A stretch of DNA of 64,000 bases from Pedobacter lusitanus (GTDB taxonomy: Bacteria > Bacteroidota > Bacteroidia > Sphingobacteriales > Sphingobacteriaceae). Made by a program: the position numbers and the translations under genes. Numbering within the stretch: position 1 is the first letter of the stretch; the number at the start of each line of letters is the position of its first letter. Below the pieces are notes generated by a model. The model did not search any database, had not been told where the DNA came from, and was given only the letters and a program-made list of their open reading frames with translations. This document shows positions 14,854-23,843 of the stretch, piece after piece. The stretch is from NCBI RefSeq assembly GCF_040026395.1, contig NZ_CP157278.1, positions 4,650,001 through 4,714,000 on the forward strand, written 5' to 3'.

Positions 14854-15257
14854 CTAAATTAGAAAAGATTAAAGAGGCTTACGGGAACAAATATAACAGT
14901 AGTGTTTCTGACACTGATGGGTGGGCTCCATGGAATTGCATAGATTTAATGCCATTGCCAGATTCATATCAAACTAAAAACATAGGCAATACCACATTCA
15001 TAAGACCAATTTCACTTAACGGCATCGAAGACAATAACGGCTGGCAAAAAATTGAAAGCGAAGATGATTTGCCAACTGACAGAACTAAAGAGTACTTAAT
15101 TGTTGTTGATGGTCTTAAAGGATATAGACAAGCTTTTTACGATAAAGATAAATGGTGTTTTTTCCATATTGTAAGTGATGGGACTCGTCATTTATCGAGC
15201 TATAACAGTGTCACCCACTGGAAACCAATTGTTAAAGATTTACCACCAATTTATTAG
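14850..15257 (+). CDS. Hypothetical protein (DUF551-like C-terminus)
   Basis: 135 aa. The C-terminal half (GWQKIESEDDLPTDRTKEYLIVVDG ... VTHWKPIVKDLPPIY) has the W-I-x-V-x-D-x-L-P ... VTHWxPLPxPP frame typical of DUF551, a small domain common in phage and phage-like loci and of unknown role. Confidence 0.7.
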   Translation: MTKLEKIKEAYGNKYNSSVSDTDGWAPWNCIDLMPLPDSYQTKNIGNTTFIRPISLNGIEDNNGWQKIESEDDLPTDRTKEYLIVVDGLKGYRQAFYDKDKWCFFHIVSDGTRHLSSYNSVTHWKPIVKDLPPIY

Positions 15258-15260
15258 GAT

Positions 15261-15428
15261 ATGACTGTTATAAATGTAACCAGTAGACATGAAAAGTTGC
15301 TTGATTTTATTAAAGAACATAATGCGAATATCACTTTTGGTATAGTATTCACGCCTAAAGACGGGAGAAAGCATATTCTATGGTGTGGCACCGAAATACT
15401 ATGCGCTTTCAGAATAACACTTAAATAA
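15261..15428 (+). CDS. Hypothetical 55-aa protein
   Basis: 55 aa from ATG 15261, 3 nt after the DUF551-like gene. A mixed alpha/beta mini-domain (SRHEKLLDFIKEHNANITFGIVF, then KHILWCGTEILCAF). Spacing and composition support it; no homologue is recognised. Confidence 0.5.
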   Translation: MTVINVTSRHEKLLDFIKEHNANITFGIVFTPKDGRKHILWCGTEILCAFRITLK

Positions 15429-15441
15429 AAAAAACTATAAA

Positions 15442-15957
15442 ATGAAAGAACCAGAAGAATATAAAATTGAAAAGGCTTTTTGTGAGTCAATAGGTCTTTT
15501 CTCCGGAGAAGTTATAGGATTAGGCGATGGTAACAAAAGTATACCTGACATCCTTTCAAAATTCAAAACCTACCTGATAGAACAGGGGGAGCACGTAAGC
15601 GAAACGGATCATCAAGAAAAAGTTAATTTATATAAAACAAAAAATCTTTTTCAAATTCACAAATTAGCTTTTAAAGCTGGAAATAGAGAAGAGGTTCATT
15701 TGTTGAACAGAATCAAAGAACTCGAAAAAGAAGTTCAGCCGTACAGGGATAATGCTTTCAATGGGGTTAGCGATGAGGTAACAACACTGAAACGCCATGA
15801 TGAACAATTAAGATCTTGGATTAATTCAATGACCGGTGAACTTAAAGTGCTAAGGGATGCTTTAAAGGATGTAAAGGAATTATCAAGTGATGAAGATTTA
15901 AGCGAATGGTTGTTTGATAATGATTATGCGGCACCAGAACCACATAAAACAGACTAA
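15442..15957 (+). CDS. Hypothetical coiled-coil phage protein
   Basis: 171 aa, helical, with a coiled coil from about residue 85 (EVHLLNRIKELEKEVQPYRDNAF) to 150. Last rightward gene before the convergent pair at 15954-16586; stops overlap by 4 nt. Unknown function. Confidence 0.6.
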   Translation: MKEPEEYKIEKAFCESIGLFSGEVIGLGDGNKSIPDILSKFKTYLIEQGEHVSETDHQEKVNLYKTKNLFQIHKLAFKAGNREEVHLLNRIKELEKEVQPYRDNAFNGVSDEVTTLKRHDEQLRSWINSMTGELKVLRDALKDVKELSSDEDLSEWLFDNDYAAPEPHKTD

Positions 15958-16157
15958 CCCCTGGCTTTAATCTCATCCCTCAGTGCTGTTTCTTCCTCTC
16001 TGGTTAGATGAGTATTGCCAGAGACTGAAACATCAACAGAGGTATCAATATACCCAGCAAACGACATGTCGAACTGTACCATGAATAGATTAGACTGTCC
16101 GCGTATCTGTGATACGGTAATGGTCTTGTCGTTGAGCGTTAAAGTAAATTTATCCAT
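15954..16157 (-). CDS. Hypothetical small phage protein
   Basis: 67 aa, beta-rich then helical (LTLNDKTITVSQIRGQSNLFMVQFDMSFAGYIDTSVDV). It lies downstream of the 16227 gene on the same strand. Between them a short open stretch ending HENNS overlaps this ATG (TAATG at 16157) but lacks a convincing start codon, so a small extra gene there is possible and not called. Confidence 0.5.
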   Translation of the reverse strand: MDKFTLTLNDKTITVSQIRGQSNLFMVQFDMSFAGYIDTSVDVSVSGNTHLTREEETALRDEIKARG

Positions 16158-16226
16158 TAAGAATTATTCTCGTGCCTGTCTATCATTTCGCCTATCAGAT
16201 CAACCAACACCGGATCAATATTATCG

Positions 16227-16586
16227 TTATTTAAATCCTCTTTGTTTGAGACCTTCTCTGAATTCAATGTCTTTCCGTTTAAAATCCTCCAGCTTATTCT
16301 TTAAATCAATGATCATACGGGAATACTCTATGCCGGCATTAATGATTTGCTTCTCAGCTGCCCGCACTCCGGAATCAAAAGGCCGTACAATAACATTTTC
16401 CAGTAACTCGTCTATATCATGGTTGCACAGCTCCTTATCAAAATACCTCTCTTCAAACTCCCATGGCAACCACCAGGCACCCGTAACTTTATCGAACAGC
16501 CAGCACTTTGCAAGTAAAGCCTCCTTAACCAGTGGCCTTAACCTCACATTGTCCCCTCTCTGTCTTCCGTAATGACTGATTCCCAT
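16227..16586 (-). CDS. Hypothetical phage protein
   Basis: 119 aa, soluble. Trp-rich middle (LAKCWLFDKVTGAWWLPWEFEERYF) followed by a helical C-terminus. Preferred over the Ser-rich open frame on the other strand because of codon use and sensible residue composition. The tone of the middle part fits small phage proteins near the late promoter; no name can be given. Confidence 0.6.
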   Translation of the reverse strand: MGISHYGRQRGDNVRLRPLVKEALLAKCWLFDKVTGAWWLPWEFEERYFDKELCNHDIDELLENVIVRPFDSGVRAAEKQIINAGIEYSRMIIDLKNKLEDFKRKDIEFREGLKQRGFK

Positions 16587-16708
16587 TTGACAAAATTACT
16601 AAGGAAATTAGCAAATAGTCAAGGGATTCAAGATTTATAATTTCTATCGTTTTAGCTAAGGAGTTTTAACCGGAAAATCGGTGATAAAAATCTATAATAT
16701 TTATAAAA

Positions 16709-16738
16709 TATAACAATGTGTTATTTTTGTTATATTTG
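16709..16738 (+). promoter_or_regulatory. Three-heptamer operator, copy 1, with -7 box
   Basis: TATAACA-ATG-TGTTATT-TT-TGTTATA at 16709-16734, i.e. an inverted pair of heptamers plus a third heptamer 2 nt on. The -7 box TATATTTG (16731-16738) overlaps the third heptamer and no TTG lies at -33, so the promoter probably needs an activator. It drives the NinG-like/terminase genes. The other copies are at 18916, 26479 and 34667. Confidence 0.75.
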
Positions 16739-16743
16739 TATTG

Positions 16744-17148
16744 ATGAGTGTTTACGACAAAAAATCAGTACCACAGCTGCTACAAATAGCACAGAAGCAT
16801 TTCAATGCCTTTATAAGAGCAAGGGATATGAAAGACGGCTATTTCATTTGCATTTCATGTAATAAGTGGAAACATCCAGATAAAATGCAAGCAGGTCATT
16901 ACTTCTCTGCCGGGCATCACTCATATTTAAGATTTAACGAAGATAACGTACACGGTCAATGTATGGCTTGCAATTGTCACTTGTCCGGCAACCTGATAAA
17001 GTATCGGGTTAACCTTCTAAAGAAGATAGGGCAGGATCAATTAAGCATTCTGGAAGATAATATGCATATGAGCCAAAAATGGGATAGGTATGAGCTGATT
17101 GAAATAATAGATAAGTACAAAGATCTTAACAAGAAAGGAGTCATGTAA
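16744..17148 (+). CDS. NinG/Rap-like recombination protein
   Basis: 134 aa from ATG 16744, the codon after an in-frame TTG. The zinc-ribbon/HNH-like core CISCNKWKHPDKMQAGHYFSAGHH ... VHGQCMACN matches phage NinG (Rap) proteins, nucleases that act on branched recombination intermediates. Just upstream of terminase and under operator copy 1. Overlaps the next gene by 1 nt. Confidence 0.85.
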   Translation: MSVYDKKSVPQLLQIAQKHFNAFIRARDMKDGYFICISCNKWKHPDKMQAGHYFSAGHHSYLRFNEDNVHGQCMACNCHLSGNLIKYRVNLLKKIGQDQLSILEDNMHMSQKWDRYELIEIIDKYKDLNKKGVM

Positions 17149-17621
17149 TGGGAGCACCTAAAGGTAATAGATTTTGGGAGTTCAGAAGTAAACACGGTAG
17201 AGAGAAGTTATTTGGTTCTCCTACCTTAATGTGGGATGCTGCATGTGAGTATTTCAATTGGTGTGTAGATAATCCGATTCTTGATCCAAGGTCTTTCGGA
17301 GGCAAGCAAAAGATTCAGCGTCCATTTACAATGCATGGTCTTTGTCTTTATATGAACTGTAATACAGGATATTTCAGAACTTTTAAAGCTCAATTGCCTG
17401 ATGGAGAAAAAGATTATAACACGGTCATTTATAATATAGAGGAAACAGTTTTTCAGCAGAAGTTTGAAAATGCTGCAATTGGAGTATATAACCATAGCAT
17501 CATTGCACGGGATTTAGGATTAGCTGACAAGATCCAGAATGAAGTAACAAATATCCCTCTTATGAATATTGATCCTTTAGATAGCTCAACTGATGATACA
17601 GCCGACGACAGCACTACGTAA
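17148..17621 (+). CDS. Terminase small subunit
   Basis: 157 aa. The opening GAPKGNRFWEFRSKHGREKLFGSPTLMWDAACEYFNWC, and the C-terminal helical region ending in acidic residues, match the small terminase subunits of Bacteroidota phages, which recognise packaging sites. Its end overlaps the large subunit start by 29 nt, the usual coupling. Confidence 0.85.
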   Translation: MGAPKGNRFWEFRSKHGREKLFGSPTLMWDAACEYFNWCVDNPILDPRSFGGKQKIQRPFTMHGLCLYMNCNTGYFRTFKAQLPDGEKDYNTVIYNIEETVFQQKFENAAIGVYNHSIIARDLGLADKIQNEVTNIPLMNIDPLDSSTDDTADDSTT

Positions 17622-18879
17622 AATATCTGGGCTAAAGAAAAGAATCAAAGGAATTCAAGGCGGTCAGGGAGCTGGTAAAACTTACGCTATCCTGCAATTG
17701 CTATGCAACCACGCGTCAAGCCATCCCAACAAAGAGATATATGTAGCATCAGACGAGTTGTCAAAGATGCGTATTACTGTTATAAAGGATTTTGTTAAGA
17801 TAATGAACCTGTTCGGGATTTTTGAGCGATACAGATGGGTTGACGGAACGCTTTATAGATTCCCTAATGGATCATTCATTAAGTTTATAGGACTCGATAA
17901 AGCTGATATAGGCAAGGGCCTTCGTTCTGATATAATGTTTATCAATGAGGGCAACAAGGTTAAATTCGACACTTACAGAGAATTAACATCAAGAGCAAAA
18001 CAGGTTATCATAGATTTTAACCCGAATAAGAAATTCTGGTTCCATACTGAGGTTATGACTCGTGATGATTGCGACTTCATTAAACTGACATTCTTAGATA
18101 ACGAGTTCTTAAGTACGGAAGAAAGATCCGAGATCCTCCGTTATAAAAAGCTCGGCTACGCACCAGGTGATACAGAGGGTTACGCTGTAAACGAAAACGG
18201 TGAACTGATAGTCATCAATCAGTACTGGGCTAATATGTGGCGCGTATATGGACTAGGTGAAGTTGGTCAAGTAGAAGGGCGTATTTACATCTGGAAACCA
18301 TGCACATTGAGTTTTTATTTAAGTTTAAATGTAACGGAGTATTTTGCTACTGACTGGGGTAAGGTTGACCCATGGGCAATTATCGGTCTTAAATATCACG
18401 ATGGTAATCTATACACAAGAGAGCTGAACTATGCCAGCGAAAACGAGATTGAGCGTAACATGTCACCTTCGTTATTGCAATCGATTAGAGGTGCTGAATC
18501 AGGAGAGGGTGACGAAAGACATGACGGATTAGTGTCCTATATGTTTAAAAAACTTGGGATACCTTACGACGCTGTAATCGTATGTGATAATAACAGGCCT
18601 AATAAGATCAGATCATTAAGGCGGGCCGGTTGGGAATATGCCATAGCAGTTGGAGGGAAGATTGACTTGGTAAATAGAATTGGCGTGCTATCCGGGCTGA
18701 ATATATTTTATACGGACGACAGCAAGAATATTGAAGCCGAACAAGAAGGCTATTGCTACGATAAAGACACGAATGGCGTGTTGCTTGAAAAGCCAATAGA
18801 TCAGGATAACCACACAATTGACGGTATTGCCTATGCTACTCAGTATATGTTTTCAGAAGGCATAATCAAAAACATTTAA
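17593..18879 (+). CDS. Terminase large subunit
   Basis: 428 aa. Walker A GGQGAGKTYAILQLL near residue 22 and Walker B DIMFINEGN near residue 115 define the packaging ATPase. The nuclease domain begins at FATDWGKVDPWAIIGL (about residue 253), with further acidic sites in VIVCDNNRP and DNHTIDGIAYATQYM. The enzyme cuts concatemers and pumps DNA into proheads. Size and layout fit the PBSX/phage XtmB-type group. Confidence 0.93.
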   Translation: MIQPTTALRKISGLKKRIKGIQGGQGAGKTYAILQLLCNHASSHPNKEIYVASDELSKMRITVIKDFVKIMNLFGIFERYRWVDGTLYRFPNGSFIKFIGLDKADIGKGLRSDIMFINEGNKVKFDTYRELTSRAKQVIIDFNPNKKFWFHTEVMTRDDCDFIKLTFLDNEFLSTEERSEILRYKKLGYAPGDTEGYAVNENGELIVINQYWANMWRVYGLGEVGQVEGRIYIWKPCTLSFYLSLNVTEYFATDWGKVDPWAIIGLKYHDGNLYTRELNYASENEIERNMSPSLLQSIRGAESGEGDERHDGLVSYMFKKLGIPYDAVIVCDNNRPNKIRSLRRAGWEYAIAVGGKIDLVNRIGVLSGLNIFYTDDSKNIEAEQEGYCYDKDTNGVLLEKPIDQDNHTIDGIAYATQYMFSEGIIKNI

Positions 18880-18915
18880 TAAAAATTCTGTTTTTAAAAT
18901 AAATATATCTAATTT

Positions 18916-18941
18916 TATAACACATTGTTATAAATGTTATA
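18916..18941 (+). promoter_or_regulatory. Three-heptamer operator, copy 2
   Basis: TATAACA-CAT-TGTTATA-AA-TGTTATA in the gap between terminase and portal genes. The 3-nt spacer is CAT, the reverse complement of ATG in copies 1 and 3, and no TAnnTTTG box follows. It may act as an extra binding site or boundary rather than as a promoter. Confidence 0.7.
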
Positions 18942-18968
18942 AATTGAACATTGTAATCTCATAAGGTA

Positions 18969-20237
18969 TTGAACTGGATTCAGAAGTCTATTGCTAATTT
19001 TACCGGACTTGACAAGTTTGTCAATCCCATTTTCTTTGAAAGCTATTCAAGCCGATTTGTCGATCCTATAACAGATTTCAATGAGATAGGGGATGATTTA
19101 CGGAAAGTAGCGTTAGTGTTCGCAAACCCGGCAGTACTTAAAGTATTCTCATTGCAGTGCAACATGTTTGCCCTTGGTAAAATGTATGTTTACCAGAATG
19201 GCAAAGCATTAAAATCAGACCCATTTCTGGATTTAATCAAAAGGCCTAATCCATTTCAGCAAGAATCACAGTTTAAATGGGATTATATGTTCTGGAAAAT
19301 GATCGGTAATGCATACTGCTATGGCGACAGTAAAATCGTAACCAACGAAGGAAATAAGCTTTATTTTCTTGATAGCTCTAAGATGGTTTTTCCGGAGGAC
19401 ATGTTGAAGCAGCGAGATAGGATAATACTATCCAAATCATCAATAGAAACTATAAATAATTATAATATAGCCTACAATTACAAATACTCGCCAGCAACAT
19501 CTTTTAAATGGGGGAATATTATACATGTACCAGATCTGACTAATGGTACGGGGGACTGGTTCAGGGGGCATAGCAAACTTACTGCGCTCTATAAAATAAT
19601 TTCAAATTCTGATACTGCTTTAGATAGTAAAAACATAAATGTTAGGTATTCCGGCAAATTCTTAGTTGCTGGTACTGCAGACCCTAGTGACGTTAATAAG
19701 TTGCCACTAAGTAATGATGAGAAACTCACTATAGAAACTAAAATAAACGGGCATAAAAATGTCCATGCTATAAAAAGCATGATTGATATTAAACGGTTCG
19801 TTGATAACATAGGTAATTTAAAGCTTGACGAGTCTTATTTAGCTGATTATTTCTTGATCGGTTCTATGTACGATATACCAAAAGAAGTATTAGAGGCCAA
19901 TTTGCAGGGAGCTACTTTCGAGAATCAAGAGAAGTCAAGAGGGGCACATGTTAGTTATTCTTTGCAGCCTTCCGGTGATCAGTTATGCGGAGAGCTTGAA
20001 AGGTTCTTTGGTTACACTGATAAGTCAATAGTTATCGACTGGGAGCATCTGCCGTTTATGCAGGCATTTGCAAAGGAAAGAGCTGAAACAGAGAAAATAA
20101 AGACGGAAAGCTTATTGAATTTAATGAGGGCAGGGGTTAAGATCCCTGAAATAAACACCATCCTAGATTTAGAATTAACACACTTGGATTATGCATCAGC
20201 ACAAAGAACAGCAGGACAAAACAATAGAAACACTTGA
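18969..20237 (+). CDS. HK97-type portal protein
   Basis: 422 aa with a TTG start at 18969; the N-terminus MNWIQKSIANFTGLDKF is typical for the family and no ATG is near. Portal hallmarks are VALVFANPAVLKVFSLQCNMFALGKMYVYQNGK, PNPFQQESQFKWDYMFWKMIGNAY and GNIIHVPDL. It forms the dodecameric ring at one capsid vertex through which DNA enters. Ends inside the next small gene. Confidence 0.92.
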   Translation: MNWIQKSIANFTGLDKFVNPIFFESYSSRFVDPITDFNEIGDDLRKVALVFANPAVLKVFSLQCNMFALGKMYVYQNGKALKSDPFLDLIKRPNPFQQESQFKWDYMFWKMIGNAYCYGDSKIVTNEGNKLYFLDSSKMVFPEDMLKQRDRIILSKSSIETINNYNIAYNYKYSPATSFKWGNIIHVPDLTNGTGDWFRGHSKLTALYKIISNSDTALDSKNINVRYSGKFLVAGTADPSDVNKLPLSNDEKLTIETKINGHKNVHAIKSMIDIKRFVDNIGNLKLDESYLADYFLIGSMYDIPKEVLEANLQGATFENQEKSRGAHVSYSLQPSGDQLCGELERFFGYTDKSIVIDWEHLPFMQAFAKERAETEKIKTESLLNLMRAGVKIPEINTILDLELTHLDYASAQRTAGQNNRNT

Positions 20238-20328
20238 ACGATTCAAAGGTAAAAAGGAAGTTCCCGAAGAGATCAAGAAGTCTATAAATGAAAAGTTGAA
20301 GTACATTAATAAACCTATACGGAAATGA
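20191..20328 (+). CDS. Hypothetical 45-aa protein between portal and protease
   Basis: 45 aa, very charged and helical (HKEQQDKTIETLERFKGKKEVPEEIKK). Starts inside the portal gene (47-nt overlap) and its stop overlaps the protease ATG (ATGA), which is the best evidence that it is translated. Could assist prohead assembly; function unknown. Confidence 0.6.
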   Translation: MHQHKEQQDKTIETLERFKGKKEVPEEIKKSINEKLKYINKPIRK

Positions 20329-21155
20329 TATTTTGTAAAGAGCTAAACAAGAGTTTCAATACTTATGATGAATTACTTAAGGCGATTATTTCTAATAAAA
20401 GCCAAGTAATTGCATTAAAGAAAGATGCTATTAAGTTTACAGACGGATATGAATGTTCTTTTGCTGATCAGGAGACGTTAAAAAATATAGTCATCAAAGG
20501 TAATGAAGCTATTATTGATAATCCAACTGAGATTAAAGTAAGAATTGCTGGTAATACAACGAATCTTTTAGATAGCCACAGAGATGTCCATATCGATGGT
20601 ATTTGGAAAAGAACCCTTAAGTCCTCAGATACTAAGATGCATCTTCAGGAGCATGTTAGAAGGTTTGATGCCGTGATAAATGATCAAGCAAAGGTTTACG
20701 CAAAAACAATGGCTTGGAAGGATCTTGGAGCCCCATACGAAGGAGATACACAAGTTCTTTTGGCCGATTCAATTATAAAGGCCGCCAGAAACCCTTATAT
20801 GTTTGATCAGTATAAAAATGGGTGGGTTAACAATCACTCTGTAGGGATGCAATATGTAGATATACGAGTTTGCATGAATAGTACAGAAAAATGGGCAGAA
20901 GAAGAGAAAGCAAATTGGGATAAATACTACCCTATGATTGCAAATAAAGATGATGCAGAAGACGTAATGTACTTCTATGCAATCCTTGAAGCTAAGCTTG
21001 TAGAAATATCTGCCGTTTTATTTGGCAGCAACTTCGTAACACCAACAATTGACAACAACCTGAAAACCGAGCAATCACTTTCAGATGAAGATAAAACTGA
21101 CTCGCCACAGGGCACTCAAGTAATTAACAATTTTTATAACCCAAATCTTTATTAA
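20325..21155 (+). CDS. Prohead protease, HK97 family
   Basis: 276 aa. The catalytic His is in NNHSVGMQYV and the Ser in KLVEISAVLFGSNFVTP, with the strand VRIAGNTTNLLDSHRDVH at the front; together these give the S78/herpes-type protease fold. It matures capsid proteins during head assembly. Located between portal and capsid genes as usual. Confidence 0.85.
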   Translation: MIFCKELNKSFNTYDELLKAIISNKSQVIALKKDAIKFTDGYECSFADQETLKNIVIKGNEAIIDNPTEIKVRIAGNTTNLLDSHRDVHIDGIWKRTLKSSDTKMHLQEHVRRFDAVINDQAKVYAKTMAWKDLGAPYEGDTQVLLADSIIKAARNPYMFDQYKNGWVNNHSVGMQYVDIRVCMNSTEKWAEEEKANWDKYYPMIANKDDAEDVMYFYAILEAKLVEISAVLFGSNFVTPTIDNNLKTEQSLSDEDKTDSPQGTQVINNFYNPNLY

Positions 21156-21156
21156 G

Positions 21157-22503
21157 ATGTTTAAATACAAAAACGACGAAGAATTGAGTAAAATGACTGC
21201 GGCAGAGCGTGACGAATATGCGGCCGATAAGCGTACTCATGAAAAAGGCTTGCTTGAAAAACTGGTTAACGACACAGTTGAAGGCTTAAAAACAGAATTA
21301 ACTAATGCTCAAAAGGATGAAATTAAAACTCAGCTGGCAGAAGTGTTAAAAGGTAGAGAAGGAGTATCGAAAGCCGAATTCGATGAGGTGAAAGAACACG
21401 TTGCCCAAATTAAAGAATCAAAATCTAATTTTGGTTTTTCTGTATTTGGTGACGAAGCGATGTACCAGGAAATCGAGAAAGGATTAGTAGAGTTTCTACC
21501 AAAGGTAAAAGCGGAAGCCAAAAAACAAGCTGGATCAGAAAAGGATTGGGACGTTGAGATGGAAATTAAAGCTCCTGTTAACATTACCACAGGTGCTATT
21601 ACCAATGCCGCAGGAGTTAATACCCCTGTTAGCTACGTATATCAGCAGGTGACTGACTATGCGGAAGATGTTAGAGGTCTTGAATACATTATTAAATTCC
21701 TAAGCTCTGGCGGAACCAATAAGTCTACTATTCCTTTTATGGATAAGCTGCCTAATCAGGGCACAATGGCTATCACTGCTGAGGGAGCGTTAAAGCCATT
21801 AATTTCAATTAGTTTCAAACTGAATTACTCTCAGGCTCAAAAGGTTTCAGGTAGAGCTAAATTATCAGAAGAAGCACTAGACGACATTCCTTTTATCATG
21901 TCGACTATTAGGAATGAGCTTAAGTATGAACATGACATGGCAGTTCAGTCTGCTATTTTCACTAAGGTAGCTTCTTTTGCGCCAGCGTTTGTTGCCGGTG
22001 GTATGGCTGCTTCTACTAGTACGCCATCCAATTTTGATGCTATTAGAGCGTCTATTTATGCTGTTAAAATTCAATCGAAAGGTAAGTTTATTCCAAACAT
22101 GGTATTGGTTCCTTCTGCAGATTCATACAACATGGGGGCGACTAAAGATACACTTGGGCAATATGTCCTGCCAACCTTTGTTTTGCCTGATGGATCTAAA
22201 ATTTCAGGAGTACAGGTTGTTGAAGTATCTGATGGAACTGTTGCTGATGGATCTTTTATTCTGGGTGACTGGAATAGATTACACTATAACTTATACAAAG
22301 TGTTTACCATCCGAATTGGTCAGGGTATCAACACAATTGACGTAGCGGGCACGCCGACAATTGTATCAGATTTTGAGAGTAACATGTATACCATACTTGG
22401 AGAAAGCCGCTTCCACTTATGGATTTATGAAAATGAAAAAGTGGCATTTGTTAAATCAACTTTTGCAGCTGTTAAAACTGCAATTGAAAAACCAGCAGCA
22501 TAA
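21157..22503 (+). CDS. Major capsid protein, HK97 fold
   Basis: 448 aa. Residues 1-110 are a charged helical delta/scaffold-like region (KMTAAERDEYAADKRTHEKGLLEK ... FDEVKEHVAQIKE), then the HK97 core: TDYAEDVRGLEYIIKFLSSGGTNKSTIPFMD, AQKVSGRAKLSEEALDDIPFIMSTIRNEL and GDWNRLHYNLYKVFTIRIGQG. It builds the shell after removal of the N-terminal region by the upstream protease. Confidence 0.9.
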   Translation: MFKYKNDEELSKMTAAERDEYAADKRTHEKGLLEKLVNDTVEGLKTELTNAQKDEIKTQLAEVLKGREGVSKAEFDEVKEHVAQIKESKSNFGFSVFGDEAMYQEIEKGLVEFLPKVKAEAKKQAGSEKDWDVEMEIKAPVNITTGAITNAAGVNTPVSYVYQQVTDYAEDVRGLEYIIKFLSSGGTNKSTIPFMDKLPNQGTMAITAEGALKPLISISFKLNYSQAQKVSGRAKLSEEALDDIPFIMSTIRNELKYEHDMAVQSAIFTKVASFAPAFVAGGMAASTSTPSNFDAIRASIYAVKIQSKGKFIPNMVLVPSADSYNMGATKDTLGQYVLPTFVLPDGSKISGVQVVEVSDGTVADGSFILGDWNRLHYNLYKVFTIRIGQGINTIDVAGTPTIVSDFESNMYTILGESRFHLWIYENEKVAFVKSTFAAVKTAIEKPAA

Positions 22504-22505
22504 TC

Positions 22506-22730
22506 ATGGCAGAGGAAATAAAACCAATCACAACAGAAGACCTAGTTAAGAGCCAAGCATCTTACAAAGGTAACAGTCAATCTGACTTAGTAGAAATTGA
22601 GATCATTAAAGATGGATCTTTCTACGTTAAGGGAGATAAAGACAGTGTTCATCCAACTACTGCCGCAATTATGAAGGCAAAAGGATTAATTAAAACCTAC
22701 AAAGGGGAAAAATCGGATAAAGCAGAGTAA
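22506..22730 (+). CDS. Hypothetical head-associated small protein
   Basis: 74 aa following the capsid gene by 2 nt. Beta-rich (LVEIEIIKDGSFYVKGDKDSVHPTTAAIMKAKGLIK), with acid/Lys-rich end. Could be a head decoration or connector piece; unproven. Confidence 0.65.
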   Translation: MAEEIKPITTEDLVKSQASYKGNSQSDLVEIEIIKDGSFYVKGDKDSVHPTTAAIMKAKGLIKTYKGEKSDKAE

Positions 22731-22740
22731 AATTATTTCA

Positions 22741-23259
22741 ATGTCAATCATCACATACAACGACTTTAAGGGAGAGCAAAATATAGCTGCGATATCAAAT
22801 ATTGGTATTCGGGAATCATTACAGGTATTTATTGATGAATATGAACCTCTTTTCTTGGAGTCGTTGTTAGGTGATGCCCTAGCCGCTGAGTTTGTTGCTG
22901 GACTTGCTTTAGCGCCAATAGATCCTAAATGGTTGTTTCTTAGAGATAACACGAGCCTTAAGAAGATGTTAGTTTGTTGCGTGTATTACCACTATAGGCA
23001 GAACGAAATAACACTTACGTCTGGGACAGGTGAGGTTAAATCAAAGAATGAAAACAGTAATCCTGTTAATGTCATAGATAAGTGTACGAAATCATGGAAT
23101 AATATGGTACACATGGCTAGGAAATTCACTTTAGATAGAAGTATTTATCCTGATTATCCGCATAGGAACACGGTATGGGTTTACGAAATGTGGGGCAATT
23201 ACTGTAACAGATCTCGGATAGATAACATTTATGAGTTTAAAAACAGTCTTGGATTATGA
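22741..23259 (+). CDS. Head-tail connector protein (DUF6712-like)
   Basis: 172 aa. The N-terminus YNDFKGEQNIAAISNIGIRESLQVFIDEYEPLFLESLLG is typical of Bacteroidota phage gp6-like connector/adaptor proteins, which attach beneath the portal. The order capsid - small protein - connector - completion protein supports this. Overlaps the next gene by 4 nt. Confidence 0.72.
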   Translation: MSIITYNDFKGEQNIAAISNIGIRESLQVFIDEYEPLFLESLLGDALAAEFVAGLALAPIDPKWLFLRDNTSLKKMLVCCVYYHYRQNEITLTSGTGEVKSKNENSNPVNVIDKCTKSWNNMVHMARKFTLDRSIYPDYPHRNTVWVYEMWGNYCNRSRIDNIYEFKNSLGL

Positions 23260-23831
23260 TACAGCCTATCTATTTACATCGTGACCCTTTCCCTGATATA
23301 GTTGCAGAAGTATCAAGAAAGCTACTGCCTCAACTAAAGGCTTATGATGAGGCTATTACCGGGATTCATTACCATTTCGGTCATCCTTTAGAGATTGTTA
23401 ACACACTTGGTAAATATGAGGTGGGTACATCTTCAAAGTTTGACAAATACCCTTTAGTTGCTTTTTTCTTAGATACTACTGTTCAAAGAGGGAAGTCACC
23501 TGGTATTTATGGTGAATTTAATGTCCACATGGCTATTATCAGAGAGTGTTTAGATCCAAATCAGACGGCTGATGAACGTGATAAAACAAATTTTATACCA
23601 GTGCTGACTCCTATTTATTTGGAGCTCATGCATCAAATTAGTCTAAGAGGCGATGTATTTCAGTTGCCGGGGCAGGAAATGATACCTCATGATGTTACAA
23701 ATAGATATTACTGGGGTAAAAGCGGGCTATGGGGCAATGAAGGAAACATCTTTAACGACTGGGTCGATTGCATTGAATTAAACATCAAATTAAAAGTATT
23801 TATTAACTACTGCCCTAAACAGGTAGTATAA
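23256..23831 (+). CDS. Probable head completion / tail terminator protein
   Basis: 191 aa, alpha/beta. Position after the connector and before the tail-tube candidate suggests the stopper or tail terminator; no motif proves it. Contains KYPLVAFFLDTTVQRGKSPGIYGEFNVHMAII. Confidence 0.55.
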   Translation: MIQPIYLHRDPFPDIVAEVSRKLLPQLKAYDEAITGIHYHFGHPLEIVNTLGKYEVGTSSKFDKYPLVAFFLDTTVQRGKSPGIYGEFNVHMAIIRECLDPNQTADERDKTNFIPVLTPIYLELMHQISLRGDVFQLPGQEMIPHDVTNRYYWGKSGLWGNEGNIFNDWVDCIELNIKLKVFINYCPKQVV

Positions 23832-23843
23832 ACTTCAAATATT

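Noticed and set aside
16015..16572. A 185-codon open frame on the plus strand
   Set aside because: Ser-rich composition without pattern; the two leftward frames covering it have better composition and a sensible order.
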